From the NCBI RefSeq assembly GCF_008369115.1, contig NZ_VOAZ01000001.1, positions 62,001 through 126,000 on the forward strand: a stretch of DNA of 64,000 nucleotides, in the 5' to 3' direction. The notes under the pieces are model-generated. The model was given only the letters and a program-made list of their open reading frames with translations. It made no database searches and was not told the DNA's origin. This DNA is from Psychrobacter sp. ANT_WB68 (lineage in GTDB: Bacteria > Pseudomonadota > Gammaproteobacteria > Pseudomonadales > Moraxellaceae). A program made the translations under genes and the position numbers. This document shows, piece by piece, positions 39,180 through 48,073 of the stretch. The first letter of the stretch is position 1; every line of letters begins with the position of its first letter.

Positions 39180-40436
39180 ATGATTAAGTTTACCAATGCA
39201 AATATTTATCGTAATAGCGCTGCTAACGAGATTTTGGTCAAAGACGGTGTTATTCAGCAGGTTGGTAAGAATTTACCTGCCGCTGAAGAAGAGATTGATC
39301 TTAAGGGTCGGTTGGTCGTGCCACCTTATGTAGATGCTCATTTGCACCTAGACTATGTTTATACAGCTGGTAATGCAGGCGCAACCAACGACACTGGCAC
39401 TTTATTTGAAGGAATTGCCCGTTGGCACGATGTCAAAAAAACACAATCCTTTGAAGATGCCAAGGAACGGGCATTAAAGGGTATTCAAGAAGAAGTGTCA
39501 AAAGGGGTGCAATTTATTCGTACTCATATTGACGTCTGTGACCCCAATCTTACTGGCTTAAAGGCCATGCTCGAGCTTCGTGAAGAGTTAAAAGACAACG
39601 TCACCATTCAGATTGTGGCGTTCCCGCAAGAAGGCATGTATGCCTACAAAGGCGGGGCTGAAATGGTAGAGGAAGCCTTAAAAATGGGTGCTGACTGTGT
39701 GGGCAGTATCCCTCATTTTGAATGGGCACGTGAGATCGGTGAAAAGTCCATTCATAAAACGGTTGAGCTGGCAATGAAATACGACAAGCTTATCGACGTC
39801 CATTGTGATGAAACTGATGATGTCATGAGCCGTTTTGTAGAGCTACTAAACGCCTTAGTGATGATTGAGGGGATTGGCAGTCGCACAGCTGCCAGTCATA
39901 CTTGCTCGTTTGGTTCGGCGGATAATGCCTATGCTTTTCGTATGATGGGATTGTTTGAAAAGTCCGGCATGAATTTTATTGCCTTGCCAACTGAAAATGC
40001 CTATCTACAAGGTCGTCAAGATACTTATCCTAAGCGTCGTGGTTTAACGCGGGTAAAAGAGTTTTGGGAAAATGATATCAACGTATGTTTTGGTCAGGAT
40101 TCTATCAATGACCCTTGGTATCCGGCTGGTAATGGTAACCTGATGAATATCTTGGATAATGGTATTCATTTAGCACAAACGATGTCGATGCCGCAGCTTG
40201 ATACCTGCCTGGATTTGATTACCTTTAATGGCGCTAAAACATTAAACATCGAAGACCAGTACGGCTTAGACGTGGGTAAACCAGCTAACTTTTTGGTGTT
40301 GGATGCCGATAGTCCGTTTGAAGCCGTCCGTCAACGCGCCGATGTACTTGCCTCTATTCGCAACGGTAAATATCTGTTTAAAAAGCCTGAACCAAGCTAC
40401 GATATCGAACTGGATGTTTTTAGAAAAACAAAATAG
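39180..40436 (+). CDS. codA: CodA-family cytosine deaminase, candidate 5-methylcytosine deaminase
   Basis: 418 residues, closely similar to E. coli CodA along its length. The metal site is intact: His54 and His56 (DAHLHLD), His208 (DVHCDE, with Glu211), His240 (AASHT) and Asp307. The next residue, aligned with E. coli Asp314, is Ser308 (in FGQDSINDPWYP against FGHDDVFDPWYP). Loss of that Asp is known from homologues that deaminate 5-methylcytosine to thymine. The product of cytosine deamination would be uracil. AGGAG precedes the ATG. It probably forms an operon with the MFS gene. Creatinine deaminase activity is a further possibility. Confidence 0.88.
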   Translation: MIKFTNANIYRNSAANEILVKDGVIQQVGKNLPAAEEEIDLKGRLVVPPYVDAHLHLDYVYTAGNAGATNDTGTLFEGIARWHDVKKTQSFEDAKERALKGIQEEVSKGVQFIRTHIDVCDPNLTGLKAMLELREELKDNVTIQIVAFPQEGMYAYKGGAEMVEEALKMGADCVGSIPHFEWAREIGEKSIHKTVELAMKYDKLIDVHCDETDDVMSRFVELLNALVMIEGIGSRTAASHTCSFGSADNAYAFRMMGLFEKSGMNFIALPTENAYLQGRQDTYPKRRGLTRVKEFWENDINVCFGQDSINDPWYPAGNGNLMNILDNGIHLAQTMSMPQLDTCLDLITFNGAKTLNIEDQYGLDVGKPANFLVLDADSPFEAVRQRADVLASIRNGKYLFKKPEPSYDIELDVFRKTK

Positions 40437-40491
40437 CCGGATTTACCGAAAAAAGGTAAGAAGTAAATAGCAATAATATAAAATATCGACG

Positions 40492-40528
40492 AAAAAAAGC
40501 CCATTATTATCAAATAGTGGGCTTTTTT
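40492..40528. terminator. Bidirectional terminator between codA and metQ
   Basis: An AAAAAAGCCCA arm and a TGGGCTTTTTT arm with inner TAT/ATA pairing; T runs occur on both strands. It separates the convergent genes. Confidence 0.93.
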
Positions 40529-40586
40529 ATGTCACTTATTAAACTCTCAAAATACTTTATTTAAATAAAGTGTTTGAAGTCAGCAA

Positions 40587-41567
40587 TTACTGAGCAGCAG
40601 CTTCTGCGACTGGAGCGCTATCTGTTGTAGGAGTAGCAGTGGTCGCAACAGTGTCAGTACCCCAGATTTTTGGATATTTATAACCAGGGAAGCTATCGTG
40701 AGCATACTTTTTAAAGGCTTCTGAGTTATAGGCGTTAGTGACGTCTTTAACCCATTTTTTGTCTTTATCAGCAGTTTTGATGGCTGACCAGTTCACATAA
40801 GCGAAGCTTGGCTCTTGGAATAGTGCCTCAGTCAGCTTGATACCCGCATCGGTCGCATAGTTGCCATTGATGATAGCAAAGTCAACTTCGTCACGCGCAC
40901 GTGGTAGCTGTGCCGCTTCTAGTTCAACGATTTTGATGTCGTATTTGCTGTTATCAGCGATATCAGTTTTTGAAGCGGTCAATGGGTCGATATTGTCTTT
41001 TAAAGTAATCCAACCTAGCTCATTCATCATCACTAACGCACGCGCAAAGTTACTTGGATCATTAGGCGCAGAAACGCTCATGCCTTTGTATACGTCTTTG
41101 ATGTTGGTCTTTTTGCCTGAGTAGATGCCCAGTGGCGCTGTTGGTACTTGAAAGACTTCAACCAAATCAAGGTTGTTTTCTTTTTTGAATGTATCAAGAT
41201 AAGGCTTATGCTGGAAGATATTAATATCTAAATCGCCATCAGCCAAGGCGATATTTGGACGCACATAATCGGTAAACGTTACTAGCTCAACTTCATAACC
41301 TTGTGCTTCTAACGAGCCTTTTACTTGGTTACGAACCATATCGGCAAAGTCACCTTCGGTTGTACCGATGATAATTTTGCTATGCTCAGGATCGATATCG
41401 TTGGTCGTGGCTGTCTCTGTGGTTGTCGTTTCCGTTGCGCCTTCAGTGACAGGCTCTTTGTTAGCTTCTGGCGCTGATGAATTGTTACAACCGACCAATA
41501 CAAGACCTGATACGCCAACTGCCGCAAATGCTGTGGCTATTTGACGGCTGATATCTGTTAATTTCAT
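40587..41567 (-). CDS. metQ: Methionine ABC transporter substrate-binding lipoprotein
   Basis: 326 residues of the NlpA/MetQ family. The lipobox LVGC places the lipidated residue at Cys27. A Glu/Thr-rich linker (about 30-58) precedes the binding domain, which starts with KIIIGTTEGDFADMV. Conserved features are FQHKPYLD, PNDPSNFARAL and the FAIINGNYA segment. A C-terminal Ala/Thr tail of about 25 residues is extra. It captures methionine in the periplasm. AAGGAAG precedes the ATG. A 266-base gap separates it from metI. Confidence 0.95.
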   Translation of the reverse strand: MKLTDISRQIATAFAAVGVSGLVLVGCNNSSAPEANKEPVTEGATETTTTETATTNDIDPEHSKIIIGTTEGDFADMVRNQVKGSLEAQGYEVELVTFTDYVRPNIALADGDLDINIFQHKPYLDTFKKENNLDLVEVFQVPTAPLGIYSGKKTNIKDVYKGMSVSAPNDPSNFARALVMMNELGWITLKDNIDPLTASKTDIADNSKYDIKIVELEAAQLPRARDEVDFAIINGNYATDAGIKLTEALFQEPSFAYVNWSAIKTADKDKKWVKDVTNAYNSEAFKKYAHDSFPGYKYPKIWGTDTVATTATPTTDSAPVAEAAAQ

Positions 41568-41833
41568 GAAACTTCCTTAATAAGGGATGGGAATAGGGGA
41601 TTAAACGTTAACATTAAAAATCCGCATTAAAAAAGCAACATTGTGAATAGTAATGCTGCTAAGTTAACGGTTGTTAAGATAGTATCAAAATTAAAGGGAA
41701 TCAGTTACAAAGTCAAGCCTTTGCTTAGGACGAATCGGCATTAAACCTTAAGCATTATTCATATCAAACGCTCAATGTAAGTGCCTAAAAACCCAGTGGC
41801 TAACGCTGTCTATAGTCAATTTATCAGTCAGCG

Positions 41834-42520
41834 TTAGCGTTTATCCAAACGCATTGCTATCCAATTACCCGATGCCTGAATCCCGATAACCATAATCGAT
41901 AGCATCACAACAATAAACACCATCACCTCAGTTTGATAGCGATAATAGCCATAACGAATCGCCAAATCACCTAAACCGCCACCGCCGATCATACCGGCAG
42001 CTGCCGAAAATGACAGTAGGCTGATACACAGAATAGTAACGGATAATACCAAACCAGAACGCGCTTCATTGAGCAGCACTTTGATAATGGTAAAGGGACG
42101 GGCTCCCATCGATTCAGTCGCTTCAATAATGCCACGTGGCACTTCACGCAGGTTTTGTTCAACCAAGCGTGCAAAGTAAAAGGAACCCGCAATTGCCAGT
42201 ACCAAAGAAGCGGCAATCGGTCCAATGCCGGTGCCAACGATGGCTTTGGTAAAGGGGCTCATTGCAATCATCAGAATCACAAATGGGAAGGCACGCATAA
42301 AGTTGGTGATAGCACCAAGCACACCGTATAGCGTTTTATTTTGCAAAAACTGCCGATCACTAGATAAAAACAAGAATACCCCAAACAGACCGCCGATCAC
42401 GATGGCGACCGTCGTTGAGATACCAAGCATAATAAAGGTATCTACAAACGCCTGCCAAATTTCTTTGCGCAGTGCGAGCAGTTTGTCTATTGAGGCGGAT
42501 AATTCAGCACCAGTTAACAT
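41834..42520 (-). CDS. metI: Methionine ABC transporter permease
   Basis: 228 residues with five or six helices. The permease EAA-type loop reads ATESMGARPFTIIKVLLNEA, and AAGMIGGGGLGDLAIRYGYYR is typical of MetI. It forms the membrane channel with MetN and MetQ. AGGAG precedes the ATG, which lies 17 bases after the metN stop. Confidence 0.96.
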   Translation of the reverse strand: MLTGAELSASIDKLLALRKEIWQAFVDTFIMLGISTTVAIVIGGLFGVFLFLSSDRQFLQNKTLYGVLGAITNFMRAFPFVILMIAMSPFTKAIVGTGIGPIAASLVLAIAGSFYFARLVEQNLREVPRGIIEATESMGARPFTIIKVLLNEARSGLVLSVTILCISLLSFSAAAGMIGGGGLGDLAIRYGYYRYQTEVMVFIVVMLSIMVIGIQASGNWIAMRLDKR

Positions 42521-42537
42521 GTCTATTCTCCTACCTC

Positions 42538-43308
42538 TTAGTCTTCGTGAACCAAGCCTTTGCCAATCGTTGTGGTGGCCTGAATCAGACCGTCGCGAAT
42601 ATCGGCAACCTCGAGCAATTGCCCTTGATGTAACAACGCTGCGCGGTCACATAGCCGACGAATGACGCTCATTTCATGCGTGACGATGACGATGGTGACG
42701 CCAAGCTGTTCATTAATATCCCGTAGGCAAGTCAATAGGCTGCGCGTCGTCGCAGGATCAAGCGCACTGGTTGGCTCATCAGCCAATAACACTTTAGGGC
42801 TGGGCGCAATCGCGCGAGCGATACCGACACGCTGTTTTTGACCCCCTGATAGCTGCGCTGGATAATGCCCTGCACGGTCGGTCAAGTCGACGATTTCTAA
42901 GCAGTCCATTACCCGCTTATGAATATCGGCGCTCGGATAGCCTGCCACCGTTAAGTTAAAGGCGACATTATCGAAGACCGTACGATTGGACATCAGGTTA
43001 AACTGCTGGAAAATCATGCCGATATTATGGCGAGCGATACGTAACTCACTAGCAGATAATGTGGTCAAATCCGTACCATCTACGATGACTTGACCTGAAT
43101 CTGGACGCTCAAGCAAATTAATCAGGCGTAAGAGGGTAGATTTACCCGCTCCCGAATAGCCCATCAAGCCAAATATTTCGCCTTGCTGCACAGTTAAGGA
43201 CGTCGGCTCGACAGCAGTAAACCAATGTGGCTTGCCGTCTTTATCTTTTATAGACCGGTCGCTTAGAAAGCTTTTGGTCACATCGTTTAAGACAATCATG
43301 TCACTCAT
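42538..43308 (-). CDS. metN: Methionine ABC transporter ATP-binding protein, short form
   Basis: 256 residues. Walker A is GYSGAGKST, the signature is LSGGQKQRVGIARAIA, Walker B is VLLADEPTSALDP and the switch His is in VTHEM. E. coli MetN has about 343 residues because of a C-terminal ACT-like (NIL) domain that binds methionine and inhibits transport. That domain is absent here. It is the first gene of metNIQ. Met4 is an alternative start. Confidence 0.94.
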   Translation of the reverse strand: MSDMIVLNDVTKSFLSDRSIKDKDGKPHWFTAVEPTSLTVQQGEIFGLMGYSGAGKSTLLRLINLLERPDSGQVIVDGTDLTTLSASELRIARHNIGMIFQQFNLMSNRTVFDNVAFNLTVAGYPSADIHKRVMDCLEIVDLTDRAGHYPAQLSGGQKQRVGIARAIAPSPKVLLADEPTSALDPATTRSLLTCLRDINEQLGVTIVIVTHEMSVIRRLCDRAALLHQGQLLEVADIRDGLIQATTTIGKGLVHED

Positions 43309-43639
43309 GGAGGGCTCAAAATTTAATAAATATTTTTATAGTTATGAAGCGGTTGTAGGTGGCTCTTAGATAGTAAGGAGCACAGTTCAAAACAACATTC
43401 AATAACCCCATAATAAGGGGCGCTAATATAGCATATTATGCAGTGTTTTGGATATGGACATCCATAACTGAGGGATAATCTTGGCTTGCTCATTATTGAG
43501 AAAAAGCAATATAAATAGGTAGCGGGTAAATTTATCGTCATTTCAAACGAATTTATTTGAAATAAAGAAGCAGTAAGACAGTGGCATGTATTTTTGAGTG
43601 TTTTTTTAAGACTGCGTTTTTTGGTATTAAATGACAGTA
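43309..43639. other. Intergenic region upstream of metNIQ
   Basis: About 330 bases between metN and the histidine kinase stop codon. A dyad TATGG-acat-CCATA lies at 43453-43466 and could be an operator. No riboswitch was recognised and no terminator for the kinase gene is clear. Confidence 0.35.
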
Positions 43640-45706
43640 TTAATCACGGCTGTCATGGTGATAATGAGGGTCGTGCTTAACGGGTAGTACCACTAAAAAT
43701 CGCGTGTGACCATTAATGGTATCGGTGAGGATACGCCCTTGGTGAGCGGTGACAATTTGGGCAACCAAGGATAAGCCAAGTCCTGAGCCTTTATTTTTTT
43801 GCTGCAAACGTACGAAGGGACTAAAAACTTCCTCGCGTTTGTTCTCAGGGATACCTTCGCCTTCATCAATCACTGCCATCACTGCATATTTTGGTAGTGG
43901 GCGAGTTGGCTCAGCTTTGGGTTTCTTCAGATGCTTACTAAACAAACCTTCTTTACGCGTGCCATTTGATCTATCGCCGTTGTCTTTAGCACTTTCTTTG
44001 GTATTGTCATTAGAATCTATCTTCGAGTTATCTTTTCCAGTGTTAGTGCCTTTATCTGTATTGTCTATATTGCTACTTATAGCATGGTCATCGATATTGA
44101 GGATGGATATCTCTGGATTTTCAGGAACCGCGCGCCAAATGACTTTTTTGATTTTATCCGTTAAATCGGTTGTAAAACGCTGATAGTTAGATTTGAGTGA
44201 AGGTCCACTAATACTTTTAGTAATCAGTTCTGGGGGCTGTGATTTATCAGTTTCTACGCTCTCGTTGCTATCAGCTTCAGCAATAACCTCAGTAGGATTG
44301 GTAACGCTTTCACCATTTTTATAAATCGCTGGGGTAGGTAATAACGACGCTACCTCTGTTGCTTCTGCTGATGTTGACTCAGATTTTTTATCACTAGATT
44401 CATCATGGCTAAGCTGATTGTCTTGCATGTTTTCGAGCTGGTTGACGTTATGAGCTACTTCCTCATAAGAATCAAAGTCTGAGCTGTTATAGTCGACAAA
44501 GCTACTGCACAGTATGGTTTGTAACAGGAAGTCAGGGATGTCATTGGCTTCATCCAATGTCTGTACACCGTAAAGTAATACGGTGACCGGCGGCTTACCA
44601 TGCAGCATAGCATTGGTCAGTAGGTTACGAATTAAATGGGTGAGCATGGATGATTGACCGTCAATGACGATATGCTCACCAATTAAAGTCGCTTCAGGAT
44701 AGTGCTGGCGTTCCTGATTGACCAAATCATATAAGTCCAATTGCTCAACTTGTTGTAATGCATGACCAGCATCTAAACGGCTGACTAGCAAGATGCTCTC
44801 GACCAAATCATTCAGTCCCGACAGATCGCGGTTAATGGCTTGGGCACGCTTATCAAATTTATCCTTGGTATCAGCTGGCATTGCCCCTGCCAGCATATCC
44901 ATCATTTCAATCTGTAAACGGATACGCGTGATAGGGGTACGCAGCTCATGTGAGGCATGCGCCAATAGTAAATTATTGGCATTGATAAGGTGTTCAATTT
45001 TTTGAGCTGCTTGGTTAAATCCGCGGGCGAGTGACGCAATTTCATCATTACCGCGTGCATTGACACGCACGCTAAAATCACCATCACCGAGTTGCGCCAT
45101 CTGCTGACTCATCTGATTGATACGCCAAGTAATTGTACGAGCAATCCACCAGAGTACGCCTGCCATAATCATCAGCAGCAATAAAGTGCCAGTAAATAAG
45201 TTTAATGCCGCGGAGAGTACGGGTTTTTTAGGTGGTAAGCGTGATTCATATAATATCGTATAGCCCGTACTACTATAGACTTGGGCTTGCTTGGTCGGGG
45301 AAGTTTCGGCAAACGATGGAAAGACGCGTGATAACAGGGAAGGCGGCGCAGGCAACTCTAATGGCAAATCGCTGTTGTCGGTTTGCATCAGCAAATGACC
45401 TTCGCTGTCATACAACCCCATCTTTGCCTGCAAAGATTCATCAAAAATATCAAAACTTTTTTTGACCACCGCCAACATAAAGCGCGACTGTAATCGATTG
45501 TCCTTGCTGACTGCGATGTTTAACTCATGCAAAAACGGGTCTATTTGAGCCAAGATTTGGGTGGCCAATATTTCTGAGCGAATGCCCGCATCTTTGTCAT
45601 GAACCAACTGCGTCAATAACACCATCGCTACCGCAAATAAAATAAGTGCCAGCATGACGCTGGCAAATAGCTTGGCAAATACGGAACGAAAACCCAGTGG
45701 TTGCAT
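43640..45706 (-). CDS. Sensor histidine kinase with large insert in the ATPase domain
   Basis: 688 residues. An N-terminal helix (about 13-33), a periplasmic domain, a second helix (about 168-190) and a HAMP domain (190-243) lead to the phosphoacceptor His253 (HASHELRTP). The ATPase domain has its N box at about 356-370 (NLLTNAMLHG), G1 at 614-618 (DEGEGI) and G2 at 639-647 (KGSGLGLSL). Between the N box and G1 lie roughly 225 residues of acidic, Ser/Asn/Asp-rich sequence where about 15 are normal. It pairs with the response regulator 111 bases upstream. Confidence 0.93.
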   Translation of the reverse strand: MQPLGFRSVFAKLFASVMLALILFAVAMVLLTQLVHDKDAGIRSEILATQILAQIDPFLHELNIAVSKDNRLQSRFMLAVVKKSFDIFDESLQAKMGLYDSEGHLLMQTDNSDLPLELPAPPSLLSRVFPSFAETSPTKQAQVYSSTGYTILYESRLPPKKPVLSAALNLFTGTLLLLMIMAGVLWWIARTITWRINQMSQQMAQLGDGDFSVRVNARGNDEIASLARGFNQAAQKIEHLINANNLLLAHASHELRTPITRIRLQIEMMDMLAGAMPADTKDKFDKRAQAINRDLSGLNDLVESILLVSRLDAGHALQQVEQLDLYDLVNQERQHYPEATLIGEHIVIDGQSSMLTHLIRNLLTNAMLHGKPPVTVLLYGVQTLDEANDIPDFLLQTILCSSFVDYNSSDFDSYEEVAHNVNQLENMQDNQLSHDESSDKKSESTSAEATEVASLLPTPAIYKNGESVTNPTEVIAEADSNESVETDKSQPPELITKSISGPSLKSNYQRFTTDLTDKIKKVIWRAVPENPEISILNIDDHAISSNIDNTDKGTNTGKDNSKIDSNDNTKESAKDNGDRSNGTRKEGLFSKHLKKPKAEPTRPLPKYAVMAVIDEGEGIPENKREEVFSPFVRLQQKNKGSGLGLSLVAQIVTAHQGRILTDTINGHTRFLVVLPVKHDPHYHHDSRD

Positions 45707-45817
45707 TAAATCATCTCTATTGTCACACGCTCATAACCAGTCAGGCTAGTCTTACTAGTCTTGTTACGATTATTTTTAGCTACTGCTTAACGTAATGTCG
45801 TTTGACTGCATTACCAT

Positions 45818-46540
45818 TTAAACTTGATCCGTTGCGAATTGATAACCCACACCACGTACGGTAATAATACGTTTTGGTTGACGCGGATTGTCTTCAATAA
45901 GCGCGCGCAAGCGTGAAATGTGCACGTCAATGGCACGATCAATATTATCTGAGCTGTCATCGTTTGGCATAGCTTGCCACAATTGCTCGCGATTGAGTAC
46001 TTTACCAGAATGGGTGGCAAAATAATGCAGCAATTGAAACTGATGCGTCGTTAGACGTACAGGTTGATCATCAATAGTGACTTCATGGCTGTCGGGAAAG
46101 ACGCTCAAGCGACCAAAAGTGAGGCTGTCTGACTGGCTGTCAGCTTGGTTCGGCTGCTCGTGGCGACGAATAACGGCACGAATACGCGCCAATAACTCAC
46201 GTGGCTCAAAAGGTTTGGAAATATAATCATCAGCGCCCATCTCTAAACCTAAAACACGATCGGTGGTGTCGCCTTTTGCCGTCAGCATAATAATCGGCAC
46301 TTTATTGGTCATATTATTTTTGTTGCCACGTATTTTTTGGCAAACTTGCATTCCATCCATATCAGGGAGCATCAAATCCAGTACGACTAAGTCAATATCA
46401 CGCTCTTTGGTGTCTAATAAATCCAGACCTTCTTGACCCAATCCTGCATGGTGCACATCGTAGTAATTCATGGTCAGATAATCACTGATTAACTCGGCTA
46501 AATCTGGATCATCTTCAATTAGTAAAATCTGCTTACTCAT
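45818..46540 (-). CDS. OmpR/PhoB-family response regulator
   Basis: 240 residues from the Met in MSKQILLIEDDPDLAELI, which is preceded by AGAGGA; the open frame extends 24 codons upstream to a TTG. The receiver has the acidic pair in LIEDDPD, the phosphoacceptor Asp in LVVLDLMLPDMDG and the conserved Lys in YISKPF. The C-terminal winged helix contains DNIDRAIDVHISRLR and TVRGVGYQF. The adjacent kinase at 43640 is the obvious partner. The signal and regulon are unknown. Upstream, 46541-46867 shows nothing supportable. Confidence 0.95.
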   Translation of the reverse strand: MSKQILLIEDDPDLAELISDYLTMNYYDVHHAGLGQEGLDLLDTKERDIDLVVLDLMLPDMDGMQVCQKIRGNKNNMTNKVPIIMLTAKGDTTDRVLGLEMGADDYISKPFEPRELLARIRAVIRRHEQPNQADSQSDSLTFGRLSVFPDSHEVTIDDQPVRLTTHQFQLLHYFATHSGKVLNREQLWQAMPNDDSSDNIDRAIDVHISRLRALIEDNPRQPKRIITVRGVGYQFATDQV

Positions 46541-46867
46541 AATTTTTCCTCTAGTTGTTGTTATAGTTTGTTTTATCTGCATATTCAAAAATACTGCGCC
46601 CTTAACTTTCAATCATTGCTAACAGGCGCTCATTACTCACAATTATCGTTGAAAACGTTTTAAGCCCTCATCTTTTTGAATGAGCCAATAGGGATTATTC
46701 AAATATCAATTGTGCAAACTAGGGTTGCTTAAAACATGTGCAATCGCTTCATTAGTAATAGAGTCATCTGTACTATCTAGCATACGCTATATTGCCTATA
46801 CAGCATGTTATTAAACAAGACATGCTTTGTTAATGTTTCTACACAATGTAACTACTGGCCTCAAAGG

Positions 46868-48073
46868 TTATGAAACCACCGCTTTTTTACCTTCAGATTC
46901 AACGGGTAAGTTTGCCAAACAAATCAAGCTGTCATTACTGATGCCAGCGATTAAATACTGCTTGGTCAGCGGGTCATACTCGATGACCTCGACAGATTGG
47001 CGGGTCAAACGTTGGTCTTGTTTTATAATCCATACATTGGCGCTCAACGGACGCAGCGGCTTATAAGGCGGTTTATGCAGCACGGTTAGATCGACATTAT
47101 GCAGGGCGCGCTTAGGGACAAAGGTGCCGACTTCTATTTGTCCGTAGTCAACACGTCCTGTCACCTTCATATCAGGTCGTATCTGGTGGCGACTGACCTC
47201 GTTATCAACCACATTGACATACACCAATAGCTGCTTTGGTTGCTCAGCCGCTGTTAGTTTACTGACCTGTCCGGTAAATTCATCGATTAGACCTTCAGCG
47301 GTAAAATTAACCGTTTGTCCAACAGAGATTTGTGATTTAGCGTCAATAGGAAGGGCTGCGATAAAATGTAGTTCTGTCTCATCACTGAGGTTTAATAAAG
47401 GCTGAGATGCTTCTATTTTCTGTTCGTTTTTAATATATAGCTTTTCTACACGGCCCGAAAAACTGGCTCGCACCGTGATCAAGTTGTATGATTTCTCTGG
47501 TTTTGCCTCATTTTTTACGGCTTGCTCTGTCTGCTTGGCACTATTAATAACGCTATTATTGTCCGATGCTTGAGTCTGCTTAACGACAGATTGCTCAGAC
47601 TTAACATCAGCCTTATTAGTAGCTTCTACAGTGTCTTTTGAATGCGTAGACACTACTGCTTCATTGGCTGGCTGTTGAATTTGCGTTACCTGACGTCGAA
47701 CAATGAATAAGGGCGTATCTTTTTCTACCCATTGATTTTTCTTTACCAAGACTTTCTCTACCGTCAGTGCTTGTGCGGCAATAAAATCTACCTTTTTAAT
47801 AGGTTCAATGTGACCTTCTAATCCAAGGCTGGGTTGATAACGGGTTGGCTTGATACTTAAGATATGGTCGGGGGTCATTGTGATGCTATCAGCACCAATA
47901 AGAAGCGGTGTCTTAACGGTCTCGCTGTTTTCGGCAGTCACAGGCTCTGAAGTAGGAGGGGATGGTTGACAGGCGACAATCAGCAAACTACTTAAGAGGT
48001 AGATACTCTTTTTTAAAGGGCTACAAGCTAAGAATGTAGCGCCAAAACGTTTTGAGCACATAGAGTTTGTCAT
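46868..48073 (-). CDS. Membrane-fusion (HlyD/RND adaptor-like) lipoprotein
   Basis: 401 residues. The lipobox LLIVAC marks lipidated Cys35. The mature protein has a lipoyl/barrel-sandwich layout: VDFIAAQALTVEKVLVKKNQWVEKDTPLF as the first half and ITVRASFSGRVEKLYIKNEQKIEASQPL as the second. A beta-barrel domain (about 250-320) follows. Where adaptors normally have an alpha-helical hairpin there are about 65 low-complexity residues (Ser/Thr/Asn/Lys/Glu). No pump or outer-membrane channel gene is adjacent. The start could also be Met5. Confidence 0.75.
   Translation of the reverse strand: MTNSMCSKRFGATFLACSPLKKSIYLLSSLLIVACQPSPPTSEPVTAENSETVKTPLLIGADSITMTPDHILSIKPTRYQPSLGLEGHIEPIKKVDFIAAQALTVEKVLVKKNQWVEKDTPLFIVRRQVTQIQQPANEAVVSTHSKDTVEATNKADVKSEQSVVKQTQASDNNSVINSAKQTEQAVKNEAKPEKSYNLITVRASFSGRVEKLYIKNEQKIEASQPLLNLSDETELHFIAALPIDAKSQISVGQTVNFTAEGLIDEFTGQVSKLTAAEQPKQLLVYVNVVDNEVSRHQIRPDMKVTGRVDYGQIEVGTFVPKRALHNVDLTVLHKPPYKPLRPLSANVWIIKQDQRLTRQSVEVIEYDPLTKQYLIAGISNDSLICLANLPVESEGKKAVVS

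Noticed and set aside
43355..43400. Sequence on the minus strand upstream of metN resembling the start of a SAM riboswitch (ACTATCTAAGAG)
   Set aside because: The conserved downstream core (GAGGGA and pairing partners) is missing.
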